DNA of 64,000 bases, taken from positions 67,275,934 through 67,339,933 of the forward strand of contig NC_088794.1 of the NCBI RefSeq assembly GCF_011386835.1. The letters run 5' to 3'. Position numbers and translations under genes: made by a program. Shown here one piece after another: positions 34,091 to 44,254 of this stretch. Within the stretch, counting starts at the first letter, position 1, and each line of letters starts with the position of its first letter. Source of the stretch: Chrysemys picta bellii (taxonomy: Eukaryota > Chordata > Testudines > Emydidae). The notes under the pieces were generated by a model. That model did not search any database. It was not told where the DNA came from and was given only the letters and a program-made list of their open reading frames with translations.

Positions 34091-35574
34091 CTGATGTTAC
34101 CCTGCTGATCAGCCTGAATTTCTGACATGTCATTCTCAGAAACACAAGTTTGGTGAGGGGGAAGAGATGGGTTGCTATGGGATGTGAAAAATGGCTAGTG
34201 CTGTCCATCTTTCACAAGAAAGTGCAGATGGCAAACCCACTCACCTGCTCCACCCCCTAAAAACAACAACATTGTTTTGGAGGTAGCCAAATACTTTCAA
34301 ATGTATCTAATAGAGAGCAGGGTGAATTTTCATAGTAGCTCATCCTTAGGCCTCTACTAACTCTAGCAATATAAACTACATCCACGTGTGATTTTATGAT
34401 GCGGTTTGTGTACTGGGTACAAAATATTCATTTCACTGGAAATTGTGCTGGGTTTAACTAGTGTGTGCAGTATAAAAGCCACACTAAGCTATTAAGCTCT
34501 CTGACAAAAAAGTATAGACACGCAAGATTCATCTAGCTCTAGGCTACAATATTTCACAAACATTCCAAGTGGACAGTGAATCTGGCATAAATCCTAAAAA
34601 CAAACAAGAAAACACTTCCAAACCAATGCAAAATCTGGAAACACTCGAAGCCCAGTCATAGAATATGTCTGTTTGAAGTCTGAATCTAAATCTATCTGAC
34701 ATTTAGAGTTTGAAGGTTAGAATTAGGTTTTCGATCCTAAAGTATGAAATGAGATTTTTGTGTTTTGTTTTTAAATTAAATATTAACTCTCTGTTAAAGT
34801 TCAAGCAAAAAATTACCAAAACCCTTAGAGATTAAAGAACAAAACAAAATTAAGAGTAATAATAATAAAAAAAAGTTTATCACAAAGATGTTTTAATGTT
34901 TACAAATGCAATCCTGTGTGACACAAGTTATTTGAAAGGTGTCAAATGAAATCATAATTGTAAGTAACTATTTACTGAACTCCAAAGATCAAGCAACACA
35001 GGGAAGAAGCTAATCAACTTAAAGGGTCTGAAAACTCCTCTACCCAACCTGTTTCGAGGTTCATTTTTGTGGTAAGGATGAGCCTTGTGCAATATTTCAG
35101 TTCAATATTAACTGTGAACATCGGAGCCAGTGTGCACACAGATGTAGTTGCAAATACAAGTGCACACAGAGTAAGCCAGGCGTTGGCTGGTGCTTCATCT
35201 CCACAATTTTGCACAAACAAAATGATTGTGACTTATGCTTATCATTTCAACTCCAGCACTGGCCAAGTGGGTGGGTGGCTGTGTGCCACTGACTGGCAGG
35301 CTTTCAGCTGCTGGAATTTAAAATTCTTTTTTCTGTGCTGGCAAGAGCAGCCTCAGAGCTATTGCTAATGATCTGTAATCCATCACAAAATCTCCCAAAT
35401 CACTTTCATATCTCCTTGAGCTGATTGTAGTGACCAGACACCTCAAGTGGATTTTAGACCGCTCAGGACCTTCTTCCCCTCCTGCCAAACCCTCCCTACT
35501 TCTTTCTCCTTCCTGCTCATCATTTTTAGTATTTTAACATTTATTTACAGATGCTTCTATAGGAGTTGCCAAGA
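34091..35574. other. Unclassified AT-rich sequence
   Basis: No repeat or gene recognised. Frames on both strands overlap near 35.0-35.4 kb without motifs. Confidence 0.4.
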
Positions 35575-36185
35575 TCCACAAATATTGTTCCTAAACATTT
35601 CAGGGTTACAGCCGGCCACCTATGGGGGTCAGGAAGGGATTTTTCCTGCAAATGTATTCTGGGGAACATTGTTTATTTTCTGCCTCTGAAGTATCAAGAA
35701 TGACCCTGGCTGGAGATGGGACATTGGATGGGGAGGACCAGGGGTCTGAGATGACACCAAGCATTCTCTTTCTCAAGATGGCTGGTTCTTGCTCATGTGA
35801 TCAGGGTCTAACTGGTTGCTATATGTGGGGTCAGGAAGGAATGTTCTCCCAGGTCAGATTGGCAGTGACCATGGGGTTTTTTGCCTTCCTCTGCAGTGTG
35901 TGGGTATGGGATCACTTTCCAGGATTATCTGGGCATATCTCACTTAATCATTTCCCACCATTGCAGGGACCTCAGGCACTGGTGCACCTCAGACCCTCCT
36001 ATTTTCTGCCTGTAGCACATACTAATCTAGTCTCCTGTGGACTGTAATACTTTGGTCTAATTTCAGTTGTTGGGTTTCATATGTGGGTGCTGACTGGTGT
36101 TGGTGGCCTGTGATATACAAATCAGAATAGATTATCTGAGGTTCCTTCTGGCCTTAAACTCTGTGACTCTCTAGTCTGGGATAAG
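35575..36185 (+). mobile_element. CR1 LINE 3' portion, plus strand
   Basis: CR1 tail blocks occur in order: gggggtcaggaagggatttt (35625), a second ggggtcaggaaggaatgttc (35827), gcagattggcag-like and ttgccttcctctgcagtgtg (35880), cacttgctgg-like text, and the end cagaatagattatctgaggt with tccttctggccttaaactctg. The doubled ggtcaggaagg block suggests an internal duplication or two CR1 tails in tandem. Frames of 80 and 141 codons here are non-coding CR1 tail. Confidence 0.75.
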
Positions 36186-36234
36186 GTATTATCCATGGAT
36201 TACAAGATATTATTTATTTGTAGGTAGGTAGGGA
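36186..36234. other. Short unclassified spacer
   Basis: Nothing recognised. Confidence 0.3.
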
Positions 36235-36430
36235 CAAGATTTTCAAAAGTGATTAGTTATTTTAGGTGTCTCCATTTTTGGGCATCCAACTGAGACCCTT
36301 TAGAGGGATCTGATTTTCTGAGGGCAGGTGCTGGGTACTTCCAGAAGAAAACAAATCCTTTTAAGGTGTCCTAGATTAGGATCCCCAAAAGTGAAGCATC
36401 TAAAATCACTAATCATTCTTGAACATTTTA
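36235..36430. repeat. Palindromic repeat, about 195 bp
   Basis: The left arm attttcaaaagtgattagtt with aggtgtctccatttttggg pairs with the right arm cccaaaagtgaagcatct with aaaatcactaatcattcttg. The central part is unpaired. The form is that of an old MITE distinct from the other palindrome families. Confidence 0.65.
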
Positions 36431-37294
36431 GATATAAATAATTTCCTAAATATATATCTTCATTGGTACACAGTTCTACATTCTGTGGTCCCCAGTTGTA
36501 TCTTAAGTCTCTGGGTTGGGTTTAGGGTAAGAAACAAAACACAGCTACACAAATGTCACCAAACATTGAACAAATACAACAAATGCACATAGCTACTATG
36601 GTCCTAATTTCAAATGGAAACAAGACTCTGACCTGTGTTTGTTTTCAAAACTGTTGATTCATTTCACTCCCTGCTTTTGGTTAACAGATGATTAGCTGCA
36701 TTCTGGGGGTCCCCAAAAATGTAAGTATTAACATGATAATATGCTGAGAGCTGGGCAGCATGCTGAATTATTAGCTTCATTGTTTTCTTTCAAAGTTCTC
36801 CTCAGCTCCACCAGCTTTCATTTGAGAATAGTAACATTTTTGTTTCCTTCAAATGTTAAGTTACTCTAACATACTGGCTATTGCTAAGATTCTCTCTGTT
36901 GCTGTGGTCTGAAATTGCAGCAATAATTGTATTTTCTAGTTTGTTCATTATATCTGACCTTTTAACAGGAAGCCTATAGTATTTAACTGTATAAATGGTC
37001 ATCTTGCATTCTAATGATAATATGGAGGGAATGATTTGCTCCAGGAAGGCTATAGGATCAGGATTTTTCACTGAAGTTCCTACAACAAACCTCTGGATAT
37101 TTTGAGTTTGGATTTGCTATTCCATAACTTCTATCCTCTTCATAGATCGCGAAGCTCTCTGAGATTGGGTGTGAATACACCCTTCAATTAGCATAGCTCT
37201 TAGGTAGGGGGTTCTGATTAACTCATCCTAAAACAAAAGATGGTTGTGAACCTGCCCAGGAGTTTTGACTGAGTGGGCAGAGGGATTTTGCTGA
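36431..37294. other. Unclassified sequence
   Basis: Nothing recognised. Confidence 0.4.
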
Positions 37295-38013
37295 GGGCAT
37301 GGCTACACTTGCAGATGTAGAGTGCTTTGAGTTAAACCAGACTTCGTAGAGCACAGTAGGGAAAGCGCTGAAGTCTGTCCACACTGACAGCTGACAGTGC
37401 CCCTGGCGTGGCCACATTAGCAGGTCTTGCAACAGTCACAGAGAGTAGTGCATTATGGTAGCTATCCCAGCATGCAAGTGGCTTCAAATGGGGGGTGAGG
37501 GATGGGGTGGAGTGTGACAGGGAGTGTGTTGTGTGTATGTGGGGGGGAGAGAGAGTGGGTTTTTGAGGGGTTGAGAGCATGTCAGCATGCTGTCTTGTAA
37601 GTTCAGACAGCAGCAGACCTGCCCTCCTTCCCGCCCCCGCCTCTCTCTCTCACACACAGCATTCCACAGTAATGGTTGCTTTGTCTCGGAGCAGATAAGC
37701 AAACGGCTGTCAAACGGAGCTTTCAAAGGGCATATCCAAAACAATGACAAGAATGGCCACTTGACTTAAGGGGATTAGGGATGTTTCCGGAGGCTGATTA
37801 GAGCGCAGTAATGCAACACCTCGTTCACACTGACGCTGCGGCGCTCCAGTGGGGACGCATCAAACGTTATTCTTCTCGCCGAGGTGGAGTACCAGGAGCA
37901 CTCTAGCCCTGGAGTCAGAGCGCTCTACGTGCCTTGCCAGGGTGGACAGGGAGTGAGCTAGTGCGCCCGGGGCTCCTTTAATGCACTGTAACTCGCAACT
38001 GTAGCCAAGCCCT
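37295..38013. mobile_element. Non-autonomous Harbinger-like element, about 720 bp
   Basis: The left end gggcatggctacacttgc and the right end gcaactgtagccaagccc are inverted repeats. The flanking trinucleotides TGA (left) and TAA (right) are compatible with a mutated 3-bp target duplication. The interior includes a G-rich/CT-rich stretch around 37480-37660 and conserved-looking GC-rich blocks (ggtggagtaccaggagcact, gtcagagcgctctacgtgcc). No transposase or Myb gene is present. Frames of 69-93 codons here lie within the element and are not genes. Confidence 0.8.
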
Positions 38014-38167
38014 AAGTATTGTTATTGGGGTTGGATGCAGAGATGGAGACAGGCAGAGGCAAAAAAGCAAGAAAGCCAAACAGTAGCGTGTGAGCATAGT
38101 GTGACCCTGGTAAAAGCTAGAGAGAGAGATTTGAGGTCTGTTGGCTAAAAAGGTTTGGGGTTGTAAA

Positions 38168-38270
38168 TAGAGCCTTGCAAATCTGTGGATATCTGCTTTA
38201 TATCCGCGGACCATGTTTGCGGATCGCAGATCCGATAAGGATACAAATTTTGTATTCAAGCAGGGCTTTA
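38168..38270. mobile_element. 103-bp hAT MITE with perfect 8-bp target duplication
   Basis: It starts tagagccttgcaaatctg and ends gcagggcttta, which are inverted. The interior has a tandem of purine/pyrimidine words around tccgcgga. The flanks carry identical gttgtaaa at 38160-38167 and 38271-38278. Confidence 0.92.
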
Positions 38271-38278
38271 GTTGTAAA

Positions 38279-38689
38279 CTAAACTAAAAACTTTGTTTTT
38301 ATTCCTTTTTCATTCAGAGACACAGTATTTTGTACATGCTTCGTAAACAGACAAAACTGTGTTAAAGAAATACGAATATAACCATTTTCTACTCCCAACT
38401 GTAACATCCCCAGGGCCTCAAATTTTGACTGGCTGCTTAGACTGAAAAAGGGAAACCATACTGTACATATGCTCATTTAATTTTTTTCCTAGTCATTGGC
38501 TGTATGTACCCTAGCTTTTCTGGCAAAAAATTTCCATCATTGCTAACACCAGTGTAGTTCCATGGGTGATACAATGGTGGGCTCTCTAGGGTTTGATCCT
38601 TGGCCCAACACAGTCCGGTTTGCTTGAGTAGTAATCTTCAGGGTCCCTTTGTATGAATGAAAATAATGTGAGGAAAAATATTACTTTGA
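38279..38689. other. Unclassified sequence
   Basis: Nothing recognised. Confidence 0.4.
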
Positions 38690-38865
38690 CTCTTTAAATC
38701 TCAATATCATTTTGATACAAATTGGTCCTTCATCTCTAAGGGTGATTCCAGATGGGTCTATTATAGGAGTGGGTGGGCAAGGTTCTGTGGCCTACAATGT
38801 GTCAGAGGTCAGACTAGATGATCATGATGGTCCTTTCTGGCCTTAGAGTCTATGAGATGAAAAAT
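38690..38865 (+). mobile_element. CR1 LINE 3' end, plus strand
   Basis: The blocks ataggagtgggtgggcaagg, ttctgtggcctacaatgtg, cagaggtcagactagatgat and catgatggtcctttctggcc, with terminal ttagagtctatgaga, are the canonical CR1 3' end. Confidence 0.92.
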
Positions 38866-39125
38866 TTCAAATGATTCTGATTGACAACTAGCAATTAGAA
38901 CAGAGCAATGGCTCTGCTGGTTATTTGGTGGACTGTTTATGGGGTCACTGGTTCTTCAGAAGAAGTTAGAGCTAGACAAAAAATTAGTAAAAATGTTTCA
39001 TTAAGATATGTCATCAACATTTAACAAAATCTGTACCAGTTGTATAAGCCAATCAAAAAACAGCCAATAAATTAATGTTTTCTTTTCAAATGTTGAAAAT
39101 ATGAAACATTTTGATAGTCTCTAAT
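38866..39125. repeat. AT-rich palindromic repeat relic
   Basis: From about 38965, gttagagctagacaaaaaat and later cttttcaaatgttgaaaat with gaaacattttgatag resemble the AT-rich palindrome family. The first 100 bp are unclassified. Confidence 0.4.
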
Positions 39126-40104
39126 AGAAACAAAATGGTGGGTTATTCTAATGGAGTCAACTGGAAATTGCCCTAGGCTCTGAGCTAGTTTATTCTGCCC
39201 TATTGGGATTTCTGCTAGGTCCTTAACTATGGTCATGCCAATTATCTGGAAGTGAAAATTAGAAGTTTCAAACAGCTCTGTGAACAGCTGTCACTCCACT
39301 TTCCAAGTATATACTACAATGAAAGGATTAAATCAACACAGTTATACTGGCATTTTAAAAGGACATTGTCACAGGATCTTAACTCTTCTGCTCTGGAAAC
39401 AAATGTCTTCACTTTGCCTTTAGGGGCATCAGGAGATCATTATCCTGTATTAACATTCAACTCCATCGATGTTATCTGTAAATTAAATGTGCTGTCAGTA
39501 TATTTGTGAGGACAAAATGGACATAAGTTGTGAACCAATCGTGCTTTTAACTTTCCACAAAGTACAGATGGCAATGCAGTCAGAAAAAGATCCTATTTTA
39601 TGCTCTCTGAGTTTATTTATGCTGCATATGAAAATATTAAGACTTTTTTAAAATATTCAAATATTCAATTAAAAAAGAAAACCCTAATTAGATTGACCTG
39701 AAAGGGCAACATAGTGAACACATTCTACAGTCTGAGGGACCAATCCTGAGAGATGTTTGTGGGGGCTTAGTCCTTTGAATGATCCTTAAAGGCCAGGCGA
39801 GTGGATCTTCAAGACAAACACACACACACACAGAGAGACAATCATGCAACCTGCTGAGCCACCACAAACATCTTTTTTGGGTTTGTTCCCTGAGACGGTA
39901 GAATTTTTTCATTTGGGTGCCCTTTAGGTCAATCCAGTTAGGGTTTTTTTTTTTATGTTTGAATATTTTTAAAAATAAATCTTAATATTTTCATATGCAG
40001 AGTATAAAACACATAGATGAACATGATATGTTGGGGAATAGTCAACACAGTTTTTGTAAAGTATAAGCAGAAGCTGCAGCCTAGTGATGTGTATGCCTAA
40101 TGAT
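39126..40104. other. Unclassified sequence
   Basis: No gene recognised; frames of 74-85 codons have no motif. The words aaaatattaagactttttta (39634) and ataaatcttaatattttcat (39975) and their surroundings are inverted copies: about 39598-39712 is repeated in inverse orientation at about 39888-40005, including aaaagggcac/ggtcaatc-like words, so 39600-40005 may be another palindromic MITE of about 400 bp. Confidence 0.4.
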
Positions 40105-41395
40105 AAGAACATAAGAAGGGCCATACTGAGTCAAACCAATAGTCCACCTAGCCCAGTATCCTGTCTTCTGACAGTGGCTGGTGCCTGATGCTTCAGAGAG
40201 AGTAAGTGGAACAAGGCAATTTATCAAGGGATCCATCCCTTGTCCTCCAGTCCCAGCTTCTAACAGTCAGAGGTTTAGGACAGACAGAGCATGGGGTTGC
40301 ATCTCTATCTTGGCTCATCACCATTGATGGACCTATCCTCTGTGAACTGATCTAATTCTTTTTTGAACCCAGTTATACTTTGGCCTTCACACCAATCCCT
40401 GGCAATGAGTTCCCCAGGCTGACTGTGCATTGGGTGAAGAAGTACTTCCTTATGTTTCTTTTAAATGTGCTGCCTATTAATTTCATTAGGTTACCCTTGG
40501 TTCTTGTGTTATGTGAAGGGGTAAATAACACTTATTTATTCCCTTTCCCCACACCATTCATGATTGTATAGACCTCTGTCATATCCATCCCCAAGTTCTC
40601 TCTTTTCCAAGAGAAACGGTCCTAGTCTTTTTAATCTCTCCTCAAATGTTCCATACCCCTAATCATTTTTGTTGCCCTTCTCTGTATCTTTTCCAATTCT
40701 AATATATCTTTTTTGAGATGGGGTGACCAGAACTGCACAGTATTTAATGTGTGGGAATACAACTGATTTCTGTAGTGACCTTATGATATTTTTTGTTTTA
40801 TCGTCTATCCCTTTTCTAATGGTTCCTAACATTCTGTTTGCTTTTTTGACTGCTGCTGCATATTGAGCATATATTTTCAGAGAACTATTCACAATGACTC
40901 CAAGATCTCTTTCTTGAATGGTAACAGCTAATTTAGACCCCATCATTTTGTATGTATAGGGATTATGTCTTCCAAGGTGCATTACTTTGCATTTATCAAA
41001 ATTGAATTGCTTCTTCCATTTTTTTGCCCAATCACCCAGTTTTGTGAGATCCCTTTGTAACTCTTAGTTAAGTCCAAAGCAGACTGTAATCTTGAGTAAT
41101 TGAGTATCATCTGCAAACTTTGCCACCTTACTGTTTACCTCTTTTCCAGATCATTTATCAATATTTTGAACAGCACTGATCCCAGTACAAATGCTTGGAC
41201 GACCCTGATATTTACCTCTCTCCACTGTAAAAACTGACCATTTATTCCTACCCTTTGTTTCCTACCTTTTAATCAGTTACTGATGCATAAGAGGACTTCC
41301 CTGTTATCCCATGACTACTTACTTTGCTTAAGGACCTTTGGCGAGGAACCTGGTCAAAAGCTTTCTGAAAGTTCAGGTACACTATATCCACTGGA

Positions 41396-42130
41396 AAAAG
41401 AACAGGAGTACTTGTGGCACCTTAGAGACTAACACATTTATTTGAGCATAAGCTTTCCTGGGCTACAGCCTACTTCATCGGATGTACATGGCAGAGGAGC
41501 ATTGCTGGCACATGATGGCCAAACCGGACAGTCTCTACATAAAAGAATAAATGGACACAAATCAGACGTCAAGAATTATAACATTCAAAAACCAGTTGGC
41601 GAACACTTCAATCTCCTTGGCCACTCGATTACAGACCGAAAAGTTGCAATATTACAGCAAAAAAACTCCAAAACCAGACTCCAATGAGAGACTGCTGAAT
41701 TGGAATTAATTTGCAAATTGGACACCATTAAATTAGGCTTGAACAAAAACTGGGAGTGGATGGGCCATTACACAAAGAAAAACTATTTCCCCATGCTTAT
41801 TTTCCCATGCCCTCCGTACAGTTCCTCATATCTCCTTGTCAATTGCTGGAAAGGGGTCATTTTCATTACCATTACAAACAGTTTTTTTTCTCTCCTGCTG
41901 ATAAATGCTCAACTTTACTGATCACTCTCCTTATAGTTTGTATAGCAACACCCATTGTTTCATGTTCTCTGTGTGTATATATATATCTTCATACTGTATT
42001 TTCCACTACATGCATCTGATGAAGTAGGCTGCAGCCCACAAAAGCTTATGCTCAAATAAATTTGTTAGTCTCTGAGGTGCCACAAGTACTCCTGCTCTTT
42101 TTGTGGATATAGACTAACGTGGCTGCTACT
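41396..42130 (+). mobile_element. Penelope-like element with 14-bp target duplication and inverted 5' end
   Basis: Identical ctatatccactgga at 41382-41395 and 42131-42144 flank the insertion. The right part (from about 42005: catctgatgaagtaggctgc, acaaaagcttatgctcaaat, gtctctgaggtgccacaagt) is the element's terminal repeat. The left 80-90 bp (caggagtacttgtggcacct, gagcataagctttcctggg) are that repeat in inverse orientation. A terminal repeat in inverse orientation at the 5' end and variable target duplications are known properties of Penelope-like elements. The body carries only the C-terminal coding part. Confidence 0.93.
41510..41780 (+). pseudogene. Penelope GIY-YIG endonuclease tail relic
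   Basis: The plus frame from about 41517 gives GQTGQSLHKRINGHKSDV, then NYNIQKPVGEHFNLLGHS and ITDRKVAILQQKNSKTRLQ. After a stop it continues as ETAELELICKLDTIKLGLN. The G-x-T-G...L-x-x-R-x-x-x-H and P-x-x-x-H-F-x-x-x-G-H blocks are the Arg- and His-containing parts of the GIY-YIG nuclease at the C-terminus of Penelope-like polyproteins; the GIY and YIG strands themselves are missing. In the intact family this nuclease nicks target DNA. The reverse transcriptase is absent, so only a 3' fragment was inserted. The in-frame stop shows it is dead. Confidence 0.85.
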
Positions 42131-42203
42131 CTATATCCACTGGATCACTCTTGTCCACATACTTGTTGACACCCTCAGATAATTCTAATAGATTGGTGAG
42201 GCA

Positions 42204-42440
42204 TTTCTATAACACTCTCCAATTGAGGATCTCAAAGCACTTTACTTGATTAAACTCTACCACATCCTCATGAGGTAAATAAGTAGTAGTATTATTCCTG
42301 TTTTATAGATGAAAAAATGGAGTCACAGAGAGATTGAGTAATTTCCCCAATAGCACATAGCAAGTTTGTAGCAGACTAGGATTCAGATCTTCTGACTTTC
42401 AGTTGTGTACCCTTGCCACAAGACCTTATTCCCCGCCCCA
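42204..42440 (-). repeat. MIR-like SINE, minus strand
   Basis: The segment carries gaggatctcaaagcacttta, cctcatgaggtaaataagta, ttttatagatgaaaaaatgg and agtcacagagagattgagta, followed by catagcaagtttgtagcaga and gattcagatcttctgacttt. This is a recognisable reverse complement of a full MIR-type element. Confidence 0.85.
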
Positions 42441-43757
42441 TGATGTTATCTCATGGGAAGAGGATTTTTGATCTTCCATTAATTAAATGGGGGGGGCTTC
42501 TTTGAGACAAGATCCTAGCTGCCTGTGACAGAAATATTGAAACTACTATTGTTGGAGCTATTACACCATAAATGCTTTGGGAACTGGGATATTGCCCAAA
42601 AAGTAAAGGTGAGGAAAGGTGAAGGGAGAATAACAGGTATAAGAAGGGGTGATGACTGAGAAAGGAAACACAATAGAATCAAAGAGGGGGACTATTTACT
42701 GGGAGATATTTTAGTTCATAATTTATTGGAACTGGACTCTCTGGTGATGAGCTCTTTTTTAAATGTCTGTAGATATAATGGCATCCCAGAACATTCTGAA
42801 ATACCAAATTGCTCTTATCTGGAGATGAACAAAAGTTGATCTTACAGAGGAATTCCCTCAGTCACTGAAGAGCTTTCATTTCAAATTGACTTTTCTGTTT
42901 GTGAGACAGGTTTGTTGTGAGTGTGTGATTTCTTGCTCAGCCCTTGGACGGCTGTCAGACATTAACACCATCAATTTCTAATAAAGGATATCCATTTGTA
43001 GATTTGGGTTAGAGTAGCAGAGGCAGCTGGTACTTGCTCCAAAATGATAAATCAACACTGTTAACTGCCAGTCCTCCTTGATTAAAGCAGGAGGTCCTTT
43101 TGTGTGATGATTCACCAATGCTCATAGTTATTCACTCTACATGTAGCCCACTCCAGTATTTTGCCAGCCTGCTATTTCCATGACACAATCAATAGAAAAG
43201 ATGTACAGCATTAAGTATACTGCAAGATCCTGCTATGGAATGTGTCTGGCTAGGTAGCATCAATTATTTGCCAGAATTAAGGACTTTATATTTCTTTTAA
43301 GTTTGAAAATCAAACATGGCTTCCCAGAGACTGACACCGCAAAGATCTGATATGTTGTTAGTTTCCTTGTTGAATAACTTCCATTAGTGCATATACAAAA
43401 CATAGCCCAGCATATCCCTGTGAGCTATATTTTTAGCTTCTAATTACCAGGTATGCAAATTACTATTGGCATATTGTGTGAGCAATTTAGAACCTCTGTT
43501 CTTTTTCATGGTACTCTATCATCTCCTTCCCTCTATGTCTCTGTTTACCTGCATCTTCAGTCATCATTCATTTACACAGTCATTCACAATATCAAAAACC
43601 AATTTCCTCCCTGAACTCAGTTCTGTACCAACACAAGGTTACCTGCATGCAAGCAGAGTTAAAAATTATGTGCTGTTTAGAGCACATGGGGGTGTGTCAG
43701 GAGATAGATTAAAACTAAACAGAAGCCAAACTTCAGAGTTTCACAGTCCAGCTCTTC
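42441..43757. other. Unclassified sequence
   Basis: Nothing recognised; the 99-codon plus frame at 43466-43765 has no motif. Confidence 0.4.
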
Positions 43758-43759
43758 TA

Positions 43760-43886
43760 GGGTGACCAAACAGCAACTGTGAAAAATCAGGATGAGGGTC
43801 GGGGGGGGGGGGGTAATAGGAGCCTATATAAGAAAAAGACCCCAAAACCGGGACTGTCCCGATAAAATCTGGACATCTGGTTACCC
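43760..43886. mobile_element. Mariner-like MITE, 127 bp, TA target duplication
   Basis: The ends gggtgaccaaacagc and ctggttaccc (right side) are inverted repeats. TA flanks both sides (43758-43759, 43887-43888), the hallmark of Tc1/mariner insertion. The interior has a long G-run and the words aaaatcaggatgagggtc and gaccccaaaaccgggactgt, familiar from a MITE family dispersed in sauropsids. There is no coding capacity. Confidence 0.85.
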
Positions 43887-43888
43887 TA

Positions 43889-44206
43889 AGCTCTTCTTTC
43901 TCCCTTCACAGGCAAACTGGTCTCCTAGCTCAACATCCCACGAACAGAAAGGCAAATCCTCTTCACTTTAATCACGTGAGCAGACCTATTGACTGCAATG
44001 GGACTGCTTGTCTGGGTAAAGACATCAAGATTTAACCCAAACTCTTGTTCTTCTCCCACTCCTTTCCAATCATGCAACTAAATCAGTCTAAGTCTACCCA
44101 TCAAGCATCTTGCTAGTAGCTATCAACTCTATGCCATACTGCCGCCTGCTGCTCTGCCTCTGAATCACTGCTGTCTCTTGTCTTAGATCCAAGGATCTTG
44201 CCTTTA

Positions 44207-44208
<2 letters not shown>
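43889..44208. other. Unclassified sequence
   Basis: One palindrome-family scrap near 43970-44035 (attgactgcaatgggactgc). Nothing else. Confidence 0.4.

Positions 44209-44252
<44 letters not shown>
44209..44252. repeat. (TG)n microsatellite, about 22 units
   Basis: An uninterrupted TG run, likely to vary in length between individuals. The plus frame beginning with Cys-Val repeats here (44212-44463) is a by-product. Confidence 0.97.

Positions 44253-44254
<2 letters not shown>

Larger units (their letters stand above)
40105..42203 (-). mobile_element. 5'-truncated LINE (CR1/L3-like), minus strand, split by a Penelope element
   Basis: The minus-strand element begins at about 42203 and ends with the 3' motif actgggctaggtggac...gactcagtatggcc...cttatgttcttatc at about 40105, the same tail as at 790-950. 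The 735-bp Penelope-like element at 41396-42130 interrupts it. The reading frames and 3' region are otherwise continuous across the interruption. 5' truncation is the normal outcome for LINEs. The family is in the CR1 group; the exact subfamily was not determined. Confidence 0.88.
40659..42203 (-). pseudogene. LINE reverse transcriptase relic with FADD block preserved
   Basis: Reading the minus strand, the piece beyond the Penelope insertion starts at about 42203 with CLTNLLELSEGVNKYV. After the insertion the frame continues through domain A (YLNFQKAFDQVP, about 41340-41387), GSVLFKILINDLEK, the catalytic FADDTQLL (about 41100-41121) and WAKKWKKQFNFDKCKVMHLG. The 107-codon frame at 40659-40982 then carries the thumb region (ERDLGVIVNSSLK, AVKKANRMLGTIRKGI). 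The RT copies LINE RNA at the insertion site. Single-base gains and losses between blocks break the frame, so the copy is dead although the metal-binding Asp-Asp survives. Confidence 0.88.

Noticed and set aside
35622..36047. 141-codon plus frame as a gene
   Set aside because: The DNA is CR1 3' tail sequence, which does not code in intact CR1.
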